From the NCBI GenBank assembly GCA_023630585.1, contig CM042548.1, positions 16,022,527 to 16,086,526 on the forward strand: 64,000 bases of DNA, in the 5' to 3' direction. The position numbers and the translations under genes were made by a program. Below are positions 45,832-58,431 of this stretch, in pieces; positions within the stretch are counted from its first letter, which is position 1; each line of letters starts with the position of its first letter. The notes under the pieces are model-generated. The model ran no database searches. It was not told the DNA's origin and was given only the letters and a program-made list of their open reading frames with translations. This DNA is from Cranoglanis bouderius. Its lineage: Eukaryota; Chordata; Actinopteri; Siluriformes; Cranoglanididae.

Positions 45832-46994
45832 ATTAGTTGTATTCATCATAGTTATATTTTATGTCTTACCAAATATTTCCTTTATATGAACTAATCTGTT
45901 TCAATTCAATGTCTGAATTAATTATATCTACACTCAAGGATGCTTACTATCATTAATGGTCCTAGCATTTTAAAAGGCTTCTACTTTTCTTTATTAAAAA
46001 AAATGTAAAAAATTGCTCTAGGATTCTGATTTTATTCAAAGCCACTTCCTATTGACGATAATATACAATCAGAGCACAGAAGCTGACATCAACTGACCAG
46101 AAACAAGGGTGAGATATTTTTCTGAAAGAACAGAGCAGTGCGAGAACAGAGTACACACAAGGGTTGGAGCAAGTGCTAGCTCTCAGGAGAGCTCTGCAAA
46201 TATTCTTTGGCATCCCAGAGTGAGCAAGCGGGAAAAGCGATAATAATCAGAAGAGTGCAACACTAGAGACAAAGCGGTGATATAAAGCCAGACAACGTGG
46301 TGGAAAGTAATTAAATATTTATCGACACTCAAAAGCAGTCCAGTGGCACTATGATACAATCTTACAAGAAGCCGTAGTTGAAATGCAGAGACAAGACATA
46401 CATGTAAGCAATAAGAGTCATCCATCACATAAACCTCACCGGTAACAACACAGGAGAAGAAAACAGACTGAGATAGACATACACACATTCATAGGGCAGA
46501 TACTGTGCTTCAGTGATATTTATGATTATTTGAGATTGATTTTGATCAGTGGTCGATATGGCATTTTTACAACATACATAACCTCAGCCTTGTCCATGCT
46601 TCGTAGACACAGGGCCATTTATCATCACTTACTATATATTATCTTTCACATCTTATTCAACATCAGAATGTGAAAGCTGTGCTCTGCCAACTGGTGTTGT
46701 TAAGATATGTTCACATATATTCATTAGAGATACCAAGAAATACGCTACACTGTAAAATAAAACATTAATCTTACTGGGGACTGTACAATGGATAGACTCA
46801 ATTTGGGCTTATTTGTTGGTGGCCATATTCAGGGTTGAGTTACACACTCGTAGTGAGGATTTAATACCGAAATTGCACCTTAGACACAACTACAATCTAC
46901 TATTCAGAAGTTACGGACATGTGGCAGAATTTGCTGACTCGATTTTTCGTGCACTATATAAACTCAATCAGTATACTGAGTACAGTATATGCAG
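45832..46994. other. Intergenic DNA, nothing recognised
   Basis: The minus frame 46183-46488 shows no domain. The rest is AT-rich. Confidence 0.45.
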
Positions 46995-47425
46995 CCCTAA
47001 ATCATGATGCTGCCACCACCATGCTTTACCGAGGGTATGGTGTTCTTTTGGTGATGTGTTTTCTTTTGGGGTTTTTTTTTGCACCAAACATTTTGGAATT
47101 GTGGAATTATTATACCTTTTGGAACTGGCCTCATCAGACCATAACACATTTTGCCAAATGGTTTGGGGTAATTTAGTTGGACTTAGATGTTTTTTTTTGT
47201 GAGAAAAGGCTTCCGTCTAGCCATCCTACCCCATAGCCCAGAAATGTGAAGAATATGAGAGATTGTTGTCACATACAGAGAGTAATCAGTACTTGTCAGA
47301 TATACCTGCAGCTCCTTTTTGGAAGTTCTTTTATACCCCTCTCCTGATTGATACCTTTCAGCAGGCTTTGAGATACTGTACAGGCTTTGTAAGCTCTTTG
47401 CAGACCATGGCTTCAGCATTCGGAT
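46995..47425 (-). pseudogene. Tc1-like transposase fragment
   Basis: The minus-strand frame 47183-47419 ends with HISGLWGRMARRKPFLTKKNI, the Tc1 linker and basic region between the DNA-binding and catalytic domains. Further down, after a frame change in the T8 run near 47193, LNYPKPFGKMCYGLMRPVPK (about 47170-47110) continues the protein. ATGATGCTGCCACCACCATG near 47006 is the antisense of the conserved catalytic-domain segment. No inverted repeats found; truncated both sides. Confidence 0.8.
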
Positions 47426-47466
47426 GAAAGAAAGAAAATCTACAGGATTATACTTAGAATATATAA

Positions 47467-47662
47467 TTTACAGCATTTTGGCAGAAACCATTATCCTGAG
47501 CAACTTACATTCATCTCATTTACACATTTTGAGCAGTTGAGGGTTAAGGGCCTTGCTCAAGGACCCAGCAGTGGCAACTTTACAGTGCTGGGATTTGAAC
47601 TCATAACCTTCCAGTCAGAAATCCATTGTCTTAACTACTGAGCTACCACTGTCCATGTAGTA
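47467..47662 (+). repeat. Repeat C copy
   Basis: TTTACAGCATTTTGGCAGAAACCATTATCCTGAGCAACTTACATTCATCTCATTTACAC, GAGGGTTAAGGGCCTTGCTCAAGGACCCAGCAGTGGCAAC and AACCTTCCAGTCAGAAATCCATTGTCTTAACTACTGAGCTACCACTG. It is longer at its right end than the nested copy at 40.1 kb. Confidence 0.8.
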
Positions 47663-49290
47663 AAAAGAAAAAAAAAAGCGATCTGCTTCTTCAGTCGACA
47701 TTTTCTATCCCAATAATATTTAAAGGCAGTGGTCTAGACACTAAAAAAAAAAACAGCCTTTGACACCTCTAGCCTGCAGATTCATATTTCCTCACACAGT
47801 TGGTCTAGACTAAAAAAAGTATCATTTGATTATGACTTTTTCACATTGTATTTGGACTGTTTTATTCCTTTAAGAAAAAAAGATTATGGAGAACAATGCA
47901 GAATTAAATAGAGAATCAAAATGTAGAGAGAATCTAAGTATAGATTATTTTTTCTCACCCTTAGCATATAGTACTTAGGTCAGAGTGCTAGCAGATCTGA
48001 CAGCAGCACGTCATGGTTTGATGCTCTCAAGAATAACAAACATGTATTTGGTAGTGCGGCCATGCCTCAGCGAACACACTGCATATGAGAAAGTGTTGCA
48101 GTATTCTCTGTTCCTCTTTTTTTTTTTTACCTTTAATATTCTAGAGACAAATGCAGTTTTTAGTTGTGGACCGATTATCCAGGCCATAGAGGTAAAGCCT
48201 GTATGCTTCTCATTTCTGTCACTCCTGAGGGCATTGCATGGCCCATGAGCTCTCCATCTCAATTCTCTGCACACCCAGACAATTCATCAGACCCACCCCC
48301 CCCACCCCCCCACCCCCCCCCACCCCCCATCAGCCAGACTTAGATGTCATGGAAGATATGAATCCCAATACAGGCGTCGGTTAACAACCCAAGACACGGT
48401 GCATTCTCCACAGAAGATCCCTACGCAAAGGTCTCTCTCCATAAATAACACAAGCCGCCTAGGGCTCTATTATTTCTTCATTTCTTCACTGAGAAGACAA
48501 GATGGCTTCCAAAGGGAGAAGCTCAGACAGTGTCTTGAGTTTGGGGAACTTTTATTTATTTATTTATGTTTAATTTATAAAAGTAGAGACACATCTCTTA
48601 TGGGTTAATGGTCTAAATTCTTATGATTTATATGCTCTTTTTTATTCTATGATGATATTTATGATGTTATGGAATATTTCTCAATGTCATAGCATTCCAG
48701 TTTATGAATGCCTTCCTGTGTTCATTAACAATTACAAGATATCGTAAACATTCAACTCAGGTAATGAATCTTTTCCATCTAATTGAATCGTTCTGTTTAC
48801 ACACACTTCTGTCACACGTCTGAAGCTGAAACTGGTCCATCTTACAGTATTATACTGTAGTTTTCTCAATGCAGTGTCCAACCTTTCTTTTCTATTTTGT
48901 CATGACTTACGTGTGGTGCACTATTTTTGAGTGAATGTTTAATAATTAACATTATATTGCAATACAATCAGCACACATTACTCACACTTTCTCTGAGCTG
49001 TCATGATAAGGTGTTCAGATTTATGATAATGGATAAAAAGATGATAGTCAAATAATAATATTGGATAGGCAGAGATAAGATATGTCATGTTGTCTCTAGC
49101 TGGGTGTATTTTATCTTGGCTTGAGGAGGTAATTTTAGACCTGTCAAATAGAGCTGAATGTGTTATTAAATACACTGGCTTCTTTATTAAATTATGTTTT
49201 GTTTTGTTCTTTTGTAGCTTTGATGATCTTAAATGGACATGTGACAGACATCTATAGTGACTTTGTCTTGTTTGGAAGTCTGAAAAGGTA

Positions 49291-49295
<5 letters not shown>
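47663..49295. other. Intergenic DNA with a C-rich tract
   Basis: Four C runs at 48296-48328 (C8, C7, C9, C6 separated by single A). 47980-48260 has opposite overlapping frames without domains. Otherwise unassigned. Confidence 0.5.
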
Positions 49296-49342
<47 letters not shown>

Positions 49343-49423
49343 GAAATGAATGATATCACTCAGACAGCTGGTTTCCCAGTGTTGTGGCTCAAACAAGCTC
49401 CTCTTGAGCGGATACTGAAAACA

Positions 49424-49466
<43 letters not shown>
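49296..49466. repeat. Two (GA)n microsatellites 90 bp apart
   Basis: GA runs at 49296-49341 and 49432-49466. Confidence 0.97.
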
Positions 49467-49470
<4 letters not shown>

Positions 49471-49619
49471 CTCATTGATCATGTAAGGGAAATTACATTA
49501 TTACACCAGCCACAAAAATTACAGTGCATAAAAGGAGAGCACAATGAATGCACAGCAGTTAGAAAAACAGCGGCAATCAAATAGAAATACTCTGACTAGT
49601 GACTACATAAATATATCTA

Positions 49620-51100
49620 TTACACTGGAAATTCACTGCAGTGTGTGAGTATATGTGTTAGATTATGATATGGTTACAGTGTGCTATACTGCCTACACTG
49701 TAGTGCACTGTAGTATGATTATAGTATGTTGTAGTATAAAACAGTACGGTGTGGTATGATTATGGTGTGCAGTATTCAGTGTTGTTGAGAGTATGCTGTG
49801 ATATAGCCAAGCGTATAATTAATATGGGTGTGGGCAAATAGTGTAGAACATAGTGTGGTGTAGTATAGTGTAATGTATTGTAGTATGGTTGCAGCAAACT
49901 ATAGTATAGTTCAGTGTGCAGTATATAGTGAAATGTAGTATAATGATAGTGTCCTGTAGTATAGTATAGCGTATAGTGTATTCTGGTTATAGTGTCTGCA
50001 TGTAGTCATTTAGTATGAGTGTAATTTGCTGTAGTATGATTATAGCATGTCTGAGTATAATGTGCATAGCAGATGTATAGTGCAGAGTGATGAGTTATGA
50101 TTATAGTGTGTTTGGGTATAGTGTGCATAGCTGTAGTATGGTGCAGCGTGTTAAAATATGACTACTGCATCTGGATGTATTATAGGTCAGTGTGCTGTAT
50201 TATGATCATAGTGTGTGTAGCTGTAGTGTAGTACAATGTGCTGTAGTGTTAATATACTGTACTGGTTATAGTGTGTATAGCTGTAGTATAGTGTGGTGTG
50301 CTGTAATATGATTATTGTGTGAATGGATATAGTGAGTAATGCTTTATTATAGTACAGTGTGCCATAGTATGATTATAGTGTATCTGGGTATAGTGTGTAT
50401 AGCTGTGGTATACTGCACTGTGCCTTAGTGTGAATATATCATGTCTGGGTATAGCGTGTGTATAGCTGTAGTAGTATGGTGAAGGGTCCCACAGTATGGT
50501 TACAGTGTCTCTGGATATAGTGTATAATCATGCTATGGCACACTGCACTCTGATATGGTTATACAGTAGTGTGTTTGGGTATAGTGTGTATAGCTGAAGA
50601 ATATTGCAGTGTGCCGCAGTATGATTATTGTGTGTATAGGTATAGTGTGTATAGCTGCAATATAGAGCAATAGACCAATAGTGGGGTCTGCCTTAGTGTA
50701 ATATATATGTATCATATCATAAATGACAATTTGTTACTCTTTTGCCAAAAAAAAATGTTAATAAGATTGATAGGTTTAGAATCATACTTGAAATAATTTG
50801 AGTATGTTGTAGAAATAGTGTATTGTGCTGTAGTATGATTATAACGTGTTGAGTTACAGTTGTGATATAGTGTAGTCTGTGATAACGTGATTATAATGTA
50901 CCATTGTGTAGTGTGTAGTAGTGTGATTATAGTACATTGTTTAATGTAGTCTATTGTATTGTTTTATTATAGTGTGCTGCAATATTAATGCAATGCTCTG
51001 TACTGTGGCAGGATTATGAAGTTATGGGGAAGTATGTTGTAAGATTATAAAATGTAATGTACCATGATTATAGTAGTGTGCTGTAGTATGCACTGAGTTT
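49620..51100. repeat. Minisatellite array M, first block
   Basis: About 1.5 kb of degenerate units built from TAGTGTGTATAGCTGTAGTATAGTGCAGTGTGCTGTAGTATGATTATAGTGTGTCTGGGTA, period near 60 where regular (50040-50640), dissolving into diverged TAGTGTGNTGTAGTATGATTATAG at both ends. No coding. Confidence 0.9.
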
Positions 51101-52404
51101 CCAGTTTGCTTGTTTTACATAATATTACATTGATATGCTGTACCTAATCCAATGTAAGTGGAGAAAGTTCCATAGGGGATAAATGCCTCTCACAGGGAAA
51201 ATGTGTGACTAAGTTTACTAACCCCAATGAAAATGGTTTAAGACCCAAACATAACAAACACACCCTGGATATTGAGCAAAGTTCAATTTGTGGAGATATG
51301 TTGTTTTTTATTGGTGTAGACCCAGGGGTCCTTTAGCCCCATGGTAGACTACAGTAAATTGGACATTGCCAGGAATCAATAAATACAGTAACAAAAATAT
51401 AAGATTTATTACCCAGTTCTCTGAGACTGCAGTGTAATTGTGTTATACGATGTCGTATACAATGAACTGTACGCTAAATGACCATCTGTTACTATTTGAC
51501 TCCCAACAAAAGAATTATTGATAAGGTATTGATAAGTTCAGACACAACATGAGTTATACAGTTTTATAGCACGATGTCTCTTAAGAGAGTGGGACGCATT
51601 GTCCATGACTGGTGTAGACTAAATGGGTCAAGATTTCAGCTTCTCTCTGTTTTCCACTATTTCATGTTCTTGCAAAGGAACTAAAAGTGTTACGCTTAGC
51701 TGAAACATTGACACGGATAGATCGGATCATTCTCTAATAATCTCTACAGTGTGAAGTGTCCGCGAACCGGTTTGTGACACGGCACCGTTGCATAAAATCG
51801 TCGAGCTTCAGGTATTAGATCTTTCTTACCAATTTTTTGTTCAGAGTGAGCAGATTGGGGCTTGAGGCAATTCTGGAGGCAAATGAGAAATGAAATGGTA
51901 ATTAAGTCTTGGTTAGAAGTGGAGAGCCTGTCAGCAGAGAGAAATTGAAGCCGCGAAGGCATCGGATTTCCGAACATTTTAAGCAATTTTTTTTCCCCCC
52001 TGCTTGCTCACGAGAGCACTCTGGGCACAGAGAGCCATTGTCTGGTCCATGACAGATCTCAATAAAGCCATACTAATTCATTTCAAGAGCACCATTATTC
52101 CTTTGCCCTCACAGGTGTTGCACTATTAAAATGAAATGCATTACTCGGGTGTAAGATATTGCTGGCGTTCCTGGTCGCCCAACCAAATTGAAGACACCTC
52201 CCTTTGAATGAGGCTGCTGTGAGGACTGTAAAAATATAATAGGCATACAGTTCAATACCTCTTTATTTCCCTACATCCCATTCATATAGATAATCGTTTG
52301 CAGGCACATCTTCTGTTGGGGTGTAATAATTTTCAGCTAAGGTGGACTCGTGGGTCGCTAATGTACTCAATAGCCTGTCTTTTTTTGCTTCTGAAACAGC
52401 ACGT

Positions 52405-52450
<46 letters not shown>

Positions 52451-52707
52451 ATACTCTCCTGCCCCTTATATGAACCTCTAAGCTTGCTAAATGCAGACTA
52501 CCAGTGTGGCCCTTCTGGGAAGGTGATTAACTCGACAAGGATGCGAGCTTTGATCTCTCTTTTCTCCAGGACCCCATGAGGATGAAAGAGTTATGTGAGC
52601 ATTCTGTTCTGCTTATATGTAAATGGAAAAAAAAAGAGAAAACAATCTGTGAGGCTTCGGAAAAGCATCAAACATGCTACCACTATCCACTAATCAAATG
52701 CATTTAT
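51101..52707. other. Spacer between the M arrays; 51720-52260 candidate conserved non-coding DNA
   Basis: 51460-51550 repeats, diverged, the segment that ends array M near 50715-50790 (AAATGACCATCTGTTACT; TTGATAAGTTCAGA). 51720-52260 is balanced, repeat-free sequence with no coding signature. A (CA)n tract is at 52406-52448. Confidence 0.45.
52406..52448. repeat. (CA)n microsatellite
   Basis: Pure AC run. Confidence 0.97.
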
Positions 52708-52865
52708 GCATAATCTTATAAATAAATCAATATCAAGTTCCAGTGTGAAGAGCTGCAGGAAGAGCTGTCTTTTATCTGGCTTTGATCTCAGTGCAACACT
52801 GGTGTGATGTTGACTCTATTTTACTTGCATTCAGCTCTGCAGGATGCTAAGGCTGTCAGGAAAAC
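52708..52865 (+). repeat. Direct duplication S, left copy
   Basis: Contains AGAGCTGCAGGAAGAGCTGTCTTTTATCTGGCTTTGATCTCAG and ends GGCTGTCAGGAAAAC. It matches 54012-54170 closely along its length. Confidence 0.9.
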
Positions 52866-53960
52866 CTGTAATGTGTATAGTTGTAGTATAGTGCAGCGTA
52901 CAGTAATATGATTATAGTGTGTCCGGATATAGTGTGTACAGTTTTTGTATTCTGCAGTGTGCCATAGTATGATTATAGATTGTATAGCTGTAATATAGTG
53001 CAGTGTGCTGTATTATTATGTGCATAGCTGTAGTATATTGATTGCAGTGTAGTGTGTCTGGGTATAGTGTATATACATTTAGTGTAGTGCAATGTGTTGT
53101 AGTATGATCACAATTTGTTTGGCTATAATGTGTAGCCAGATGTAGTATAGTGCAGTGTATTGTAGTATGGTTAAATAAAAAGTATGCCATATTATAATTA
53201 AAGTGTGTATAGCTGTAGTATAGTGAAATGTGCCATACTGTAGTGTGTATAGATGTAGTATAGTGAAATGTGCCATACTGTAGTGTGTATAGATGTAGTA
53301 TAGTGAAATGTGCCATATTATAGTGTGTATAGCTGTAGTACAGTCTGGTGTGCCCTATTATAGTGTGTATAGCTGTAGTATAGTGCAAAGTGCCATATTA
53401 TCGTGTATATAGCTGTAGTATAGTGTAAAGTGCCATACTGTAGTGTGTACAGCTGTAGTATAGTGAAATGTGCCATATTATAGTGTGTATAGCTGTAGTA
53501 TAGTGTGATGTGCCATATTGCAGTGTGTATAGCTGCAGTATAGTGTAGTGTGCCATATTATAATTAATCATACTATGTCACACTGTAGTATAGTGCAGTG
53601 TAACATATTATGATTATAGTGTAGTACGTATAGCTGTAGTATAGTGTAGTGTGCCGTATGGTGTAGTGCGTATAGCTCTAGTATAGTGTGGTGTGCCATA
53701 TTATAATTATAGTGTGTATAGCTGTAGTATAGTGCAGTGTGATGAAGTATGACTGTAGTGTGTGTAAGTATAGTGTGTATAGCTGCAGTATAGTGCAGTG
53801 TGATGAAGTATGACTGTAGTGTGTGTAAGTATAGTGTGTATAGCTGCAGTATAGTGTAGCTGGCTTTATTGTGAGTCTAGGATGTTTGAGTGTATAGTGT
53901 ATATACAGTAGCTCTAGTACATTATAGTGTGGTGTGGTGTGGTTATATGTATTGTATACT
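52866..53960. repeat. Minisatellite array M, second block
   Basis: Same family as 49620-51100. 53200-53560 is regular with a 40-bp unit (TGTGCCATACTGTAGTGTGTATAGATGTAGTATAGTGAAA). Elsewhere the extra segment TATGATTATAGTGTGTCTGGG lengthens units to about 60. The 158-codon minus-strand frame here is an artefact of the repeat. Confidence 0.92.
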
Positions 53961-54011
53961 AAATGACCATCTGTTGCTCATGCTCTTGCTCCTCTGTAAT
54001 CATATATATTT

Positions 54012-54170
54012 CTGCATAATCTTATGAATAAAACAATACAAAGTTCCGGTGTAAAGAGCTGCAGGAAGAGCTGTCTTTTATCTGGCTTTGATCTCAGCAT
54101 GACATTGATGTGATGTTGACACTTTTTTACTTGCGTTCAGCTCTGCGGGGAGCTCAGGCTGTCAGGAAAC
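54012..54170 (+). repeat. Direct duplication S, right copy
   Basis: Second copy of 52708-52865 with scattered substitutions. The two copies bracket the second M array exactly. Confidence 0.9.
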
Positions 54171-56150
54171 TTTTGGGCAGTTGAGAGGCAGGTGTCAGCC
54201 AAGCTGATGGTGATTGGTGAGAGCGTAGAGCTTCTCCTCTTATTATTAGTAAGTGCTCAGTAACCCAGCACGGATCTCGTCTGCTCCCAATCGGGGCTCA
54301 GCAGCAAGGGCTGCCTGGGTAATTTCTGTCCTATGACAGAGCCCGGGAGGAAATTGCACGGGTGGATGGTCGTGTGATTGCACTGGTCCTTCTGCACATC
54401 TTATTCTGTCACAACAGTGTGACACTCTTATTGCTGGCTTTTTTTTTTTCACTGACGACACCGTGGCACGTTCCCTGCCCCTCCTGCGCCCGCCTGGCAG
54501 TGACAGCGGGGTGAAATTAGATCATCGGCAGAAGAAAGTCGTTTGTTTCCAGTGTCAGCATGTTTTGTTCATTTGTCCGTGGATTGAATTATGGTTATGA
54601 GACAGGCGTTAATGAATTTATGAGCGACACTGCGCCACGATGTGTCAGAGAAATGAGCACGGCAGGAGAAACATGAAGGAGGCCAGGAATAGTTGAGAAT
54701 AATGGGATCTTTCACACCCAACTTTCTTCAGCTTTACATTTCAAGCCACATTTCTGACATAAAGTAAATCCCCTTTCCAAATATAATCTTAGCCAGATGG
54801 TAACTTTCTGAAGGCTGGCAAAAAGAATCTGGTTTTTATTGATCACTCTTTGCTGTAGTGGAGCAAAATCCGGTGGTTCTAGGAGGTCGTACTGTGAAGT
54901 CATCGGGAAGTAAAGGTGGTTCAGTGAATAGTTAACTTGCTAGCTGGTTTGTTGTTTGAGAGTGATAAGATCTATGCCGTATAATTCAGTTTTTAATGCA
55001 CTTTACTGGCACAGAGCAGTTTTACAGAAATCTGGTTGCATATTTAGATCACTAATGTGCAAATTAGGAATGCATCTAACTTTTGTTTCAGATTTTTTTT
55101 GGTACTCATTGACAAATACTGATACCAAAATGAGTATCGTGCCATTTTGTGTCGTTTATTCACTGGATGTTGGTATCTGAGACTTTCTCAGCAGGTAGAT
55201 TAGATGTGCGTCCAGCGTGACAAGATACTTTTGAATCAACCTTGTAATTATTCTTGGTTATTTGATGTTGGACAGATTTTATTTATCGACAGTTTAACAG
55301 TATCTTTTTCATCACCGCCCACAGAAGCAATAATCTAACCATGTTGTCGGAATATTTACTAAAAGTGGTGCATAAAATTGTATGATATAAGCTTGACTGC
55401 CTGATTCTTTGGTTTGCTGAATATAAAAATCTGCCCCTCTTTTAACCACCGTGCTTGTGTTAGCGTACTCTGCAAATAAAAGGATCCCATCACTCTTCCC
55501 ACAGACAACGAGGAGAGATAAGCTAGCGTGTACAGTTCTCCACTCAGTCCTGCCCACATTTCAGCTTCCCTCCCTTTGTAGACGACCCCCTCTGGTGCCA
55601 GCTCATATAAGAAGTGAAAACGACTGGAGGAGTGAAAGAGGAAGAACAAATAAAATACTGACAGACTAAGAGAAATGAAAGCCTTTGGGTTCTTAAAAAA
55701 AAGAGAGAGAGAGGAAGGGAGAGGGAGAGAAATGTGCCAAGCAGAAGGAAGCTGATGTTCATTTCAGGAGGGAGGGAAGAAGGAAGGAAGAAAAGAAAGA
55801 AAACCCTTCCTATTGAATGAATCCTTTTTACTTCATTTTTACTTTTTACTTCCATTTGCTGGCGGAATGGAAATCAACTTATCGGATGATGAATGAATTA
55901 TTTTATCACCACAAGTCTGTTATAAGATTAGTCAGGACACTGTTGGGTTTCTGTGTGTAGAGTATCATGACTCTGTGTTTAGCTGCTGGTGAGCAGGGCG
56001 AAAGGGGAGGGGAAGGGGTGTGAGCTCCCTGCTGGGCAAACAATTCACACCTCTCCACAATAACACTGATACAGAGATAAAACACAAAAAAATAAAGCTT
56101 TTTTGATAGTGAAGCCCCGTGTACAACTGCCACAATAAAAAGATAACATT
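54171..56150. other. Intergenic DNA; 54171-54720 candidate conserved non-coding DNA
   Basis: 54171-54720 is G+C-richer, repeat-free and without domain-bearing frames (CATCGGCAGAAGAAAGTCG). 54900-56150 is ordinary AT-rich sequence with a purine-rich tract at 55698-55803. Confidence 0.4.
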
Positions 56151-56502
56151 CAGTCCATTTTTTTTTTTTTTTGTGATTGTTGTGGCCAAAAATGCTTGCT
56201 TTTGCTGCAGCTTTTTAAAAAAAATTTGCAATGCAGTTTGTGGAGATTTTTTTTGCTTTTTTGTGGAAAACTACTTGAATTGGCAAAATTGCAGTTGCGC
56301 AAAATTGTTTTGCAGTGATGTTTGTTGGTAAATGAGACCTTTTAGCTGTACTCATGTTCGACGCACATGAATCGATAAGAGCTTTGGCTGAATGCACGCT
56401 GTTATGACACCACATAACGCGTCTTGGCCCAAATCTGTAGAAAATCTGCCTTAACTCTGAAAAATTGCAAGCTCACAAAATCACAAAATCCTGGAGGGAC
56501 TG
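56151..56502. mobile_element. Repeat B MITE, full length
   Basis: The right end CACAAAATCCTGGAGGGACTG (56482-56502) is the inverse of CAGTCCCTCCAGGATTTTGTG at 33766. The left end CAGTCCATTTTTTT is degraded, with a T15 run. The interior is poor in conserved features and non-coding. Confidence 0.7.
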
Positions 56503-57990
56503 AATATTTAAACCTAGTAGGCTAGATGAAAAAAGAAATACTTGTGAAAAACTGCAAATTCTTAAAGCAGTGAGTGTCTACTTTCATATGAGCCATTACC
56601 CCCTACTGTGCACCCTAATGCTAAACACGGACACCCTCAAAGCAGGCGGAAATTCCATTTTGTGGCCTCTTTTGTGGTAACTTGAGAACGCAGAACACTA
56701 TCAGCTAGTGTGGGCTTTAAAATGAGCGTAAGGTACTGTGAATTGTGTGAAAGAATTTGTGAGCATGGTGCAGAAAATCTGTCATATGTCAGAAAGAGCA
56801 CTTCACTTCAGCCAGCACTGAGTGCTGAGCAGTGAGACATGTATGCTTTGGGTCTACACTTTGCTCATGAGTGCAATTCATGACACCTTGTACTCATTTT
56901 TAAATACCACACTCACTGATCCTGGTCAGGTTGGCCAGCCTCATGCTGATTATACTGTACATATTGTTTAAACATCTCAAACATCAAACAAACTCAGTAC
57001 AAGCAGGTGGTTGCTAGCACCACATGGCAGCAACCAACCAATAAAATGACTTTCCTGATTGTGTGATACTAAGTAGGTTACTCATTTGGGTATTGTTATT
57101 AATGAGTACTAAAAAACATGTACTCATGCTCATAGAAAAAATATTATCTATGCATCCCTAGTTACAACAAACTTCTAAAGCATTTCACTGCTGTATTTCT
57201 CAACAACTTGAAATTGTGAGACTCCACACATGCCACACTGAGATTGTATTACTGTCCCTGAGACACAAATCCCCCACATACTGTAGATGATGATCAAATC
57301 CTTTGTTGTGTCCTCTGAGAGGGATAGAAGGGAGCACAATAACCGAGAGGGTATCATATAACCAGATAGGCTCATGAATGACTTGATTACAGAGCCTAAA
57401 TAACTTTGGGACACGTCCCTCTTGCAAATAAACAGAGCAGAGAGATTTGATGTAGTCCTTGAGGGTTCTCATCAGGAGTCTGCTAGACAGCAGAACGAAA
57501 CAAAATGACTGTTTATTAAATCACGCTACGCCCAGCAGATCTGCTAATGGGAAGAAGCGGCGTGACATCAGGACAGAGAGACGAGTGGCAGCGTAATTCA
57601 CTCCACACTGACCTCAGCCGTGACCTGCTGTCTTCACACCTACCAAAACTAATCTGCGCTCGGCCACGCTCTTTTTTTTTCTTTTTACTCTGCTGGTTTA
57701 TGCTCCATGTGAAAGTAGAATGTGGTGGAATAATTTGGGAGTATATAATATTATCCTAAATATAGAGTGTACTTGTAACATGGTTGAGGAGTAGGACACA
57801 GTGAATACTGAAAATATGTTTATTATGGTTAAGCCAAGAATCATAAGCTTCAGTGGAAATCATAAGTTTCCACTAAACTCTTGTGTATAATGTAAAGGAT
57901 AAAATACACAATGACAATATTACAAACATAGCTAGAATGTCCCCTTCTTGATCTTTTCTGCAGAAAATAAAGAAATCAATAAATAAATAA

Positions 57991-57991
<1 letters not shown>
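56503..57991. other. Intergenic DNA, nothing recognised
   Basis: 57480-57660 is repeat-free and balanced. No exon or element termini placed. Confidence 0.4.
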
Positions 57992-58024
<33 letters not shown>

Positions 58025-58142
58025 TCAGCAAATCTTTACTGTGCTGTAAGATTAAAATTTTTATACACTTGATTTTTTTAACTATAGTCTTCGGTTTTAC
58101 TCTCTTAATCTTGTTTATTATTATCACTATTATTATTATTAA

Positions 58143-58206
<64 letters not shown>

Positions 58207-58329
58207 GCTGCTACTGCTCATATTATGTCCTACGTGATTCATTGTATTATACATTTTATTGTATTTTAATAATCTCCTTGTGAAATATATTTGACATATG
58301 AACAGTGCTACTAAAGATGCAAATAGATA

Positions 58330-58385
<56 letters not shown>

Positions 58386-58388
58386 AAA

Positions 58389-58430
<42 letters not shown>

Positions 58431-58431
58431 A
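57992..58431. repeat. Poly-T and three (ATT)n microsatellites
   Basis: T30 at 57992-58021; ATT runs at 58119-58206, 58331-58376 and 58390-58431. Confidence 0.97.

Noticed and set aside
46183..46488. 101-codon minus-strand frame rich in C, V and L
   Set aside because: No domain or family recognised; isolated in AT-rich DNA.
52912..53388. 158-codon minus-strand frame rich in H, T, Y and I
   Set aside because: It is the translation of the M minisatellite unit; the periodicity is the 40-60-bp array and stops are rare only because the repeat lacks them in this frame.
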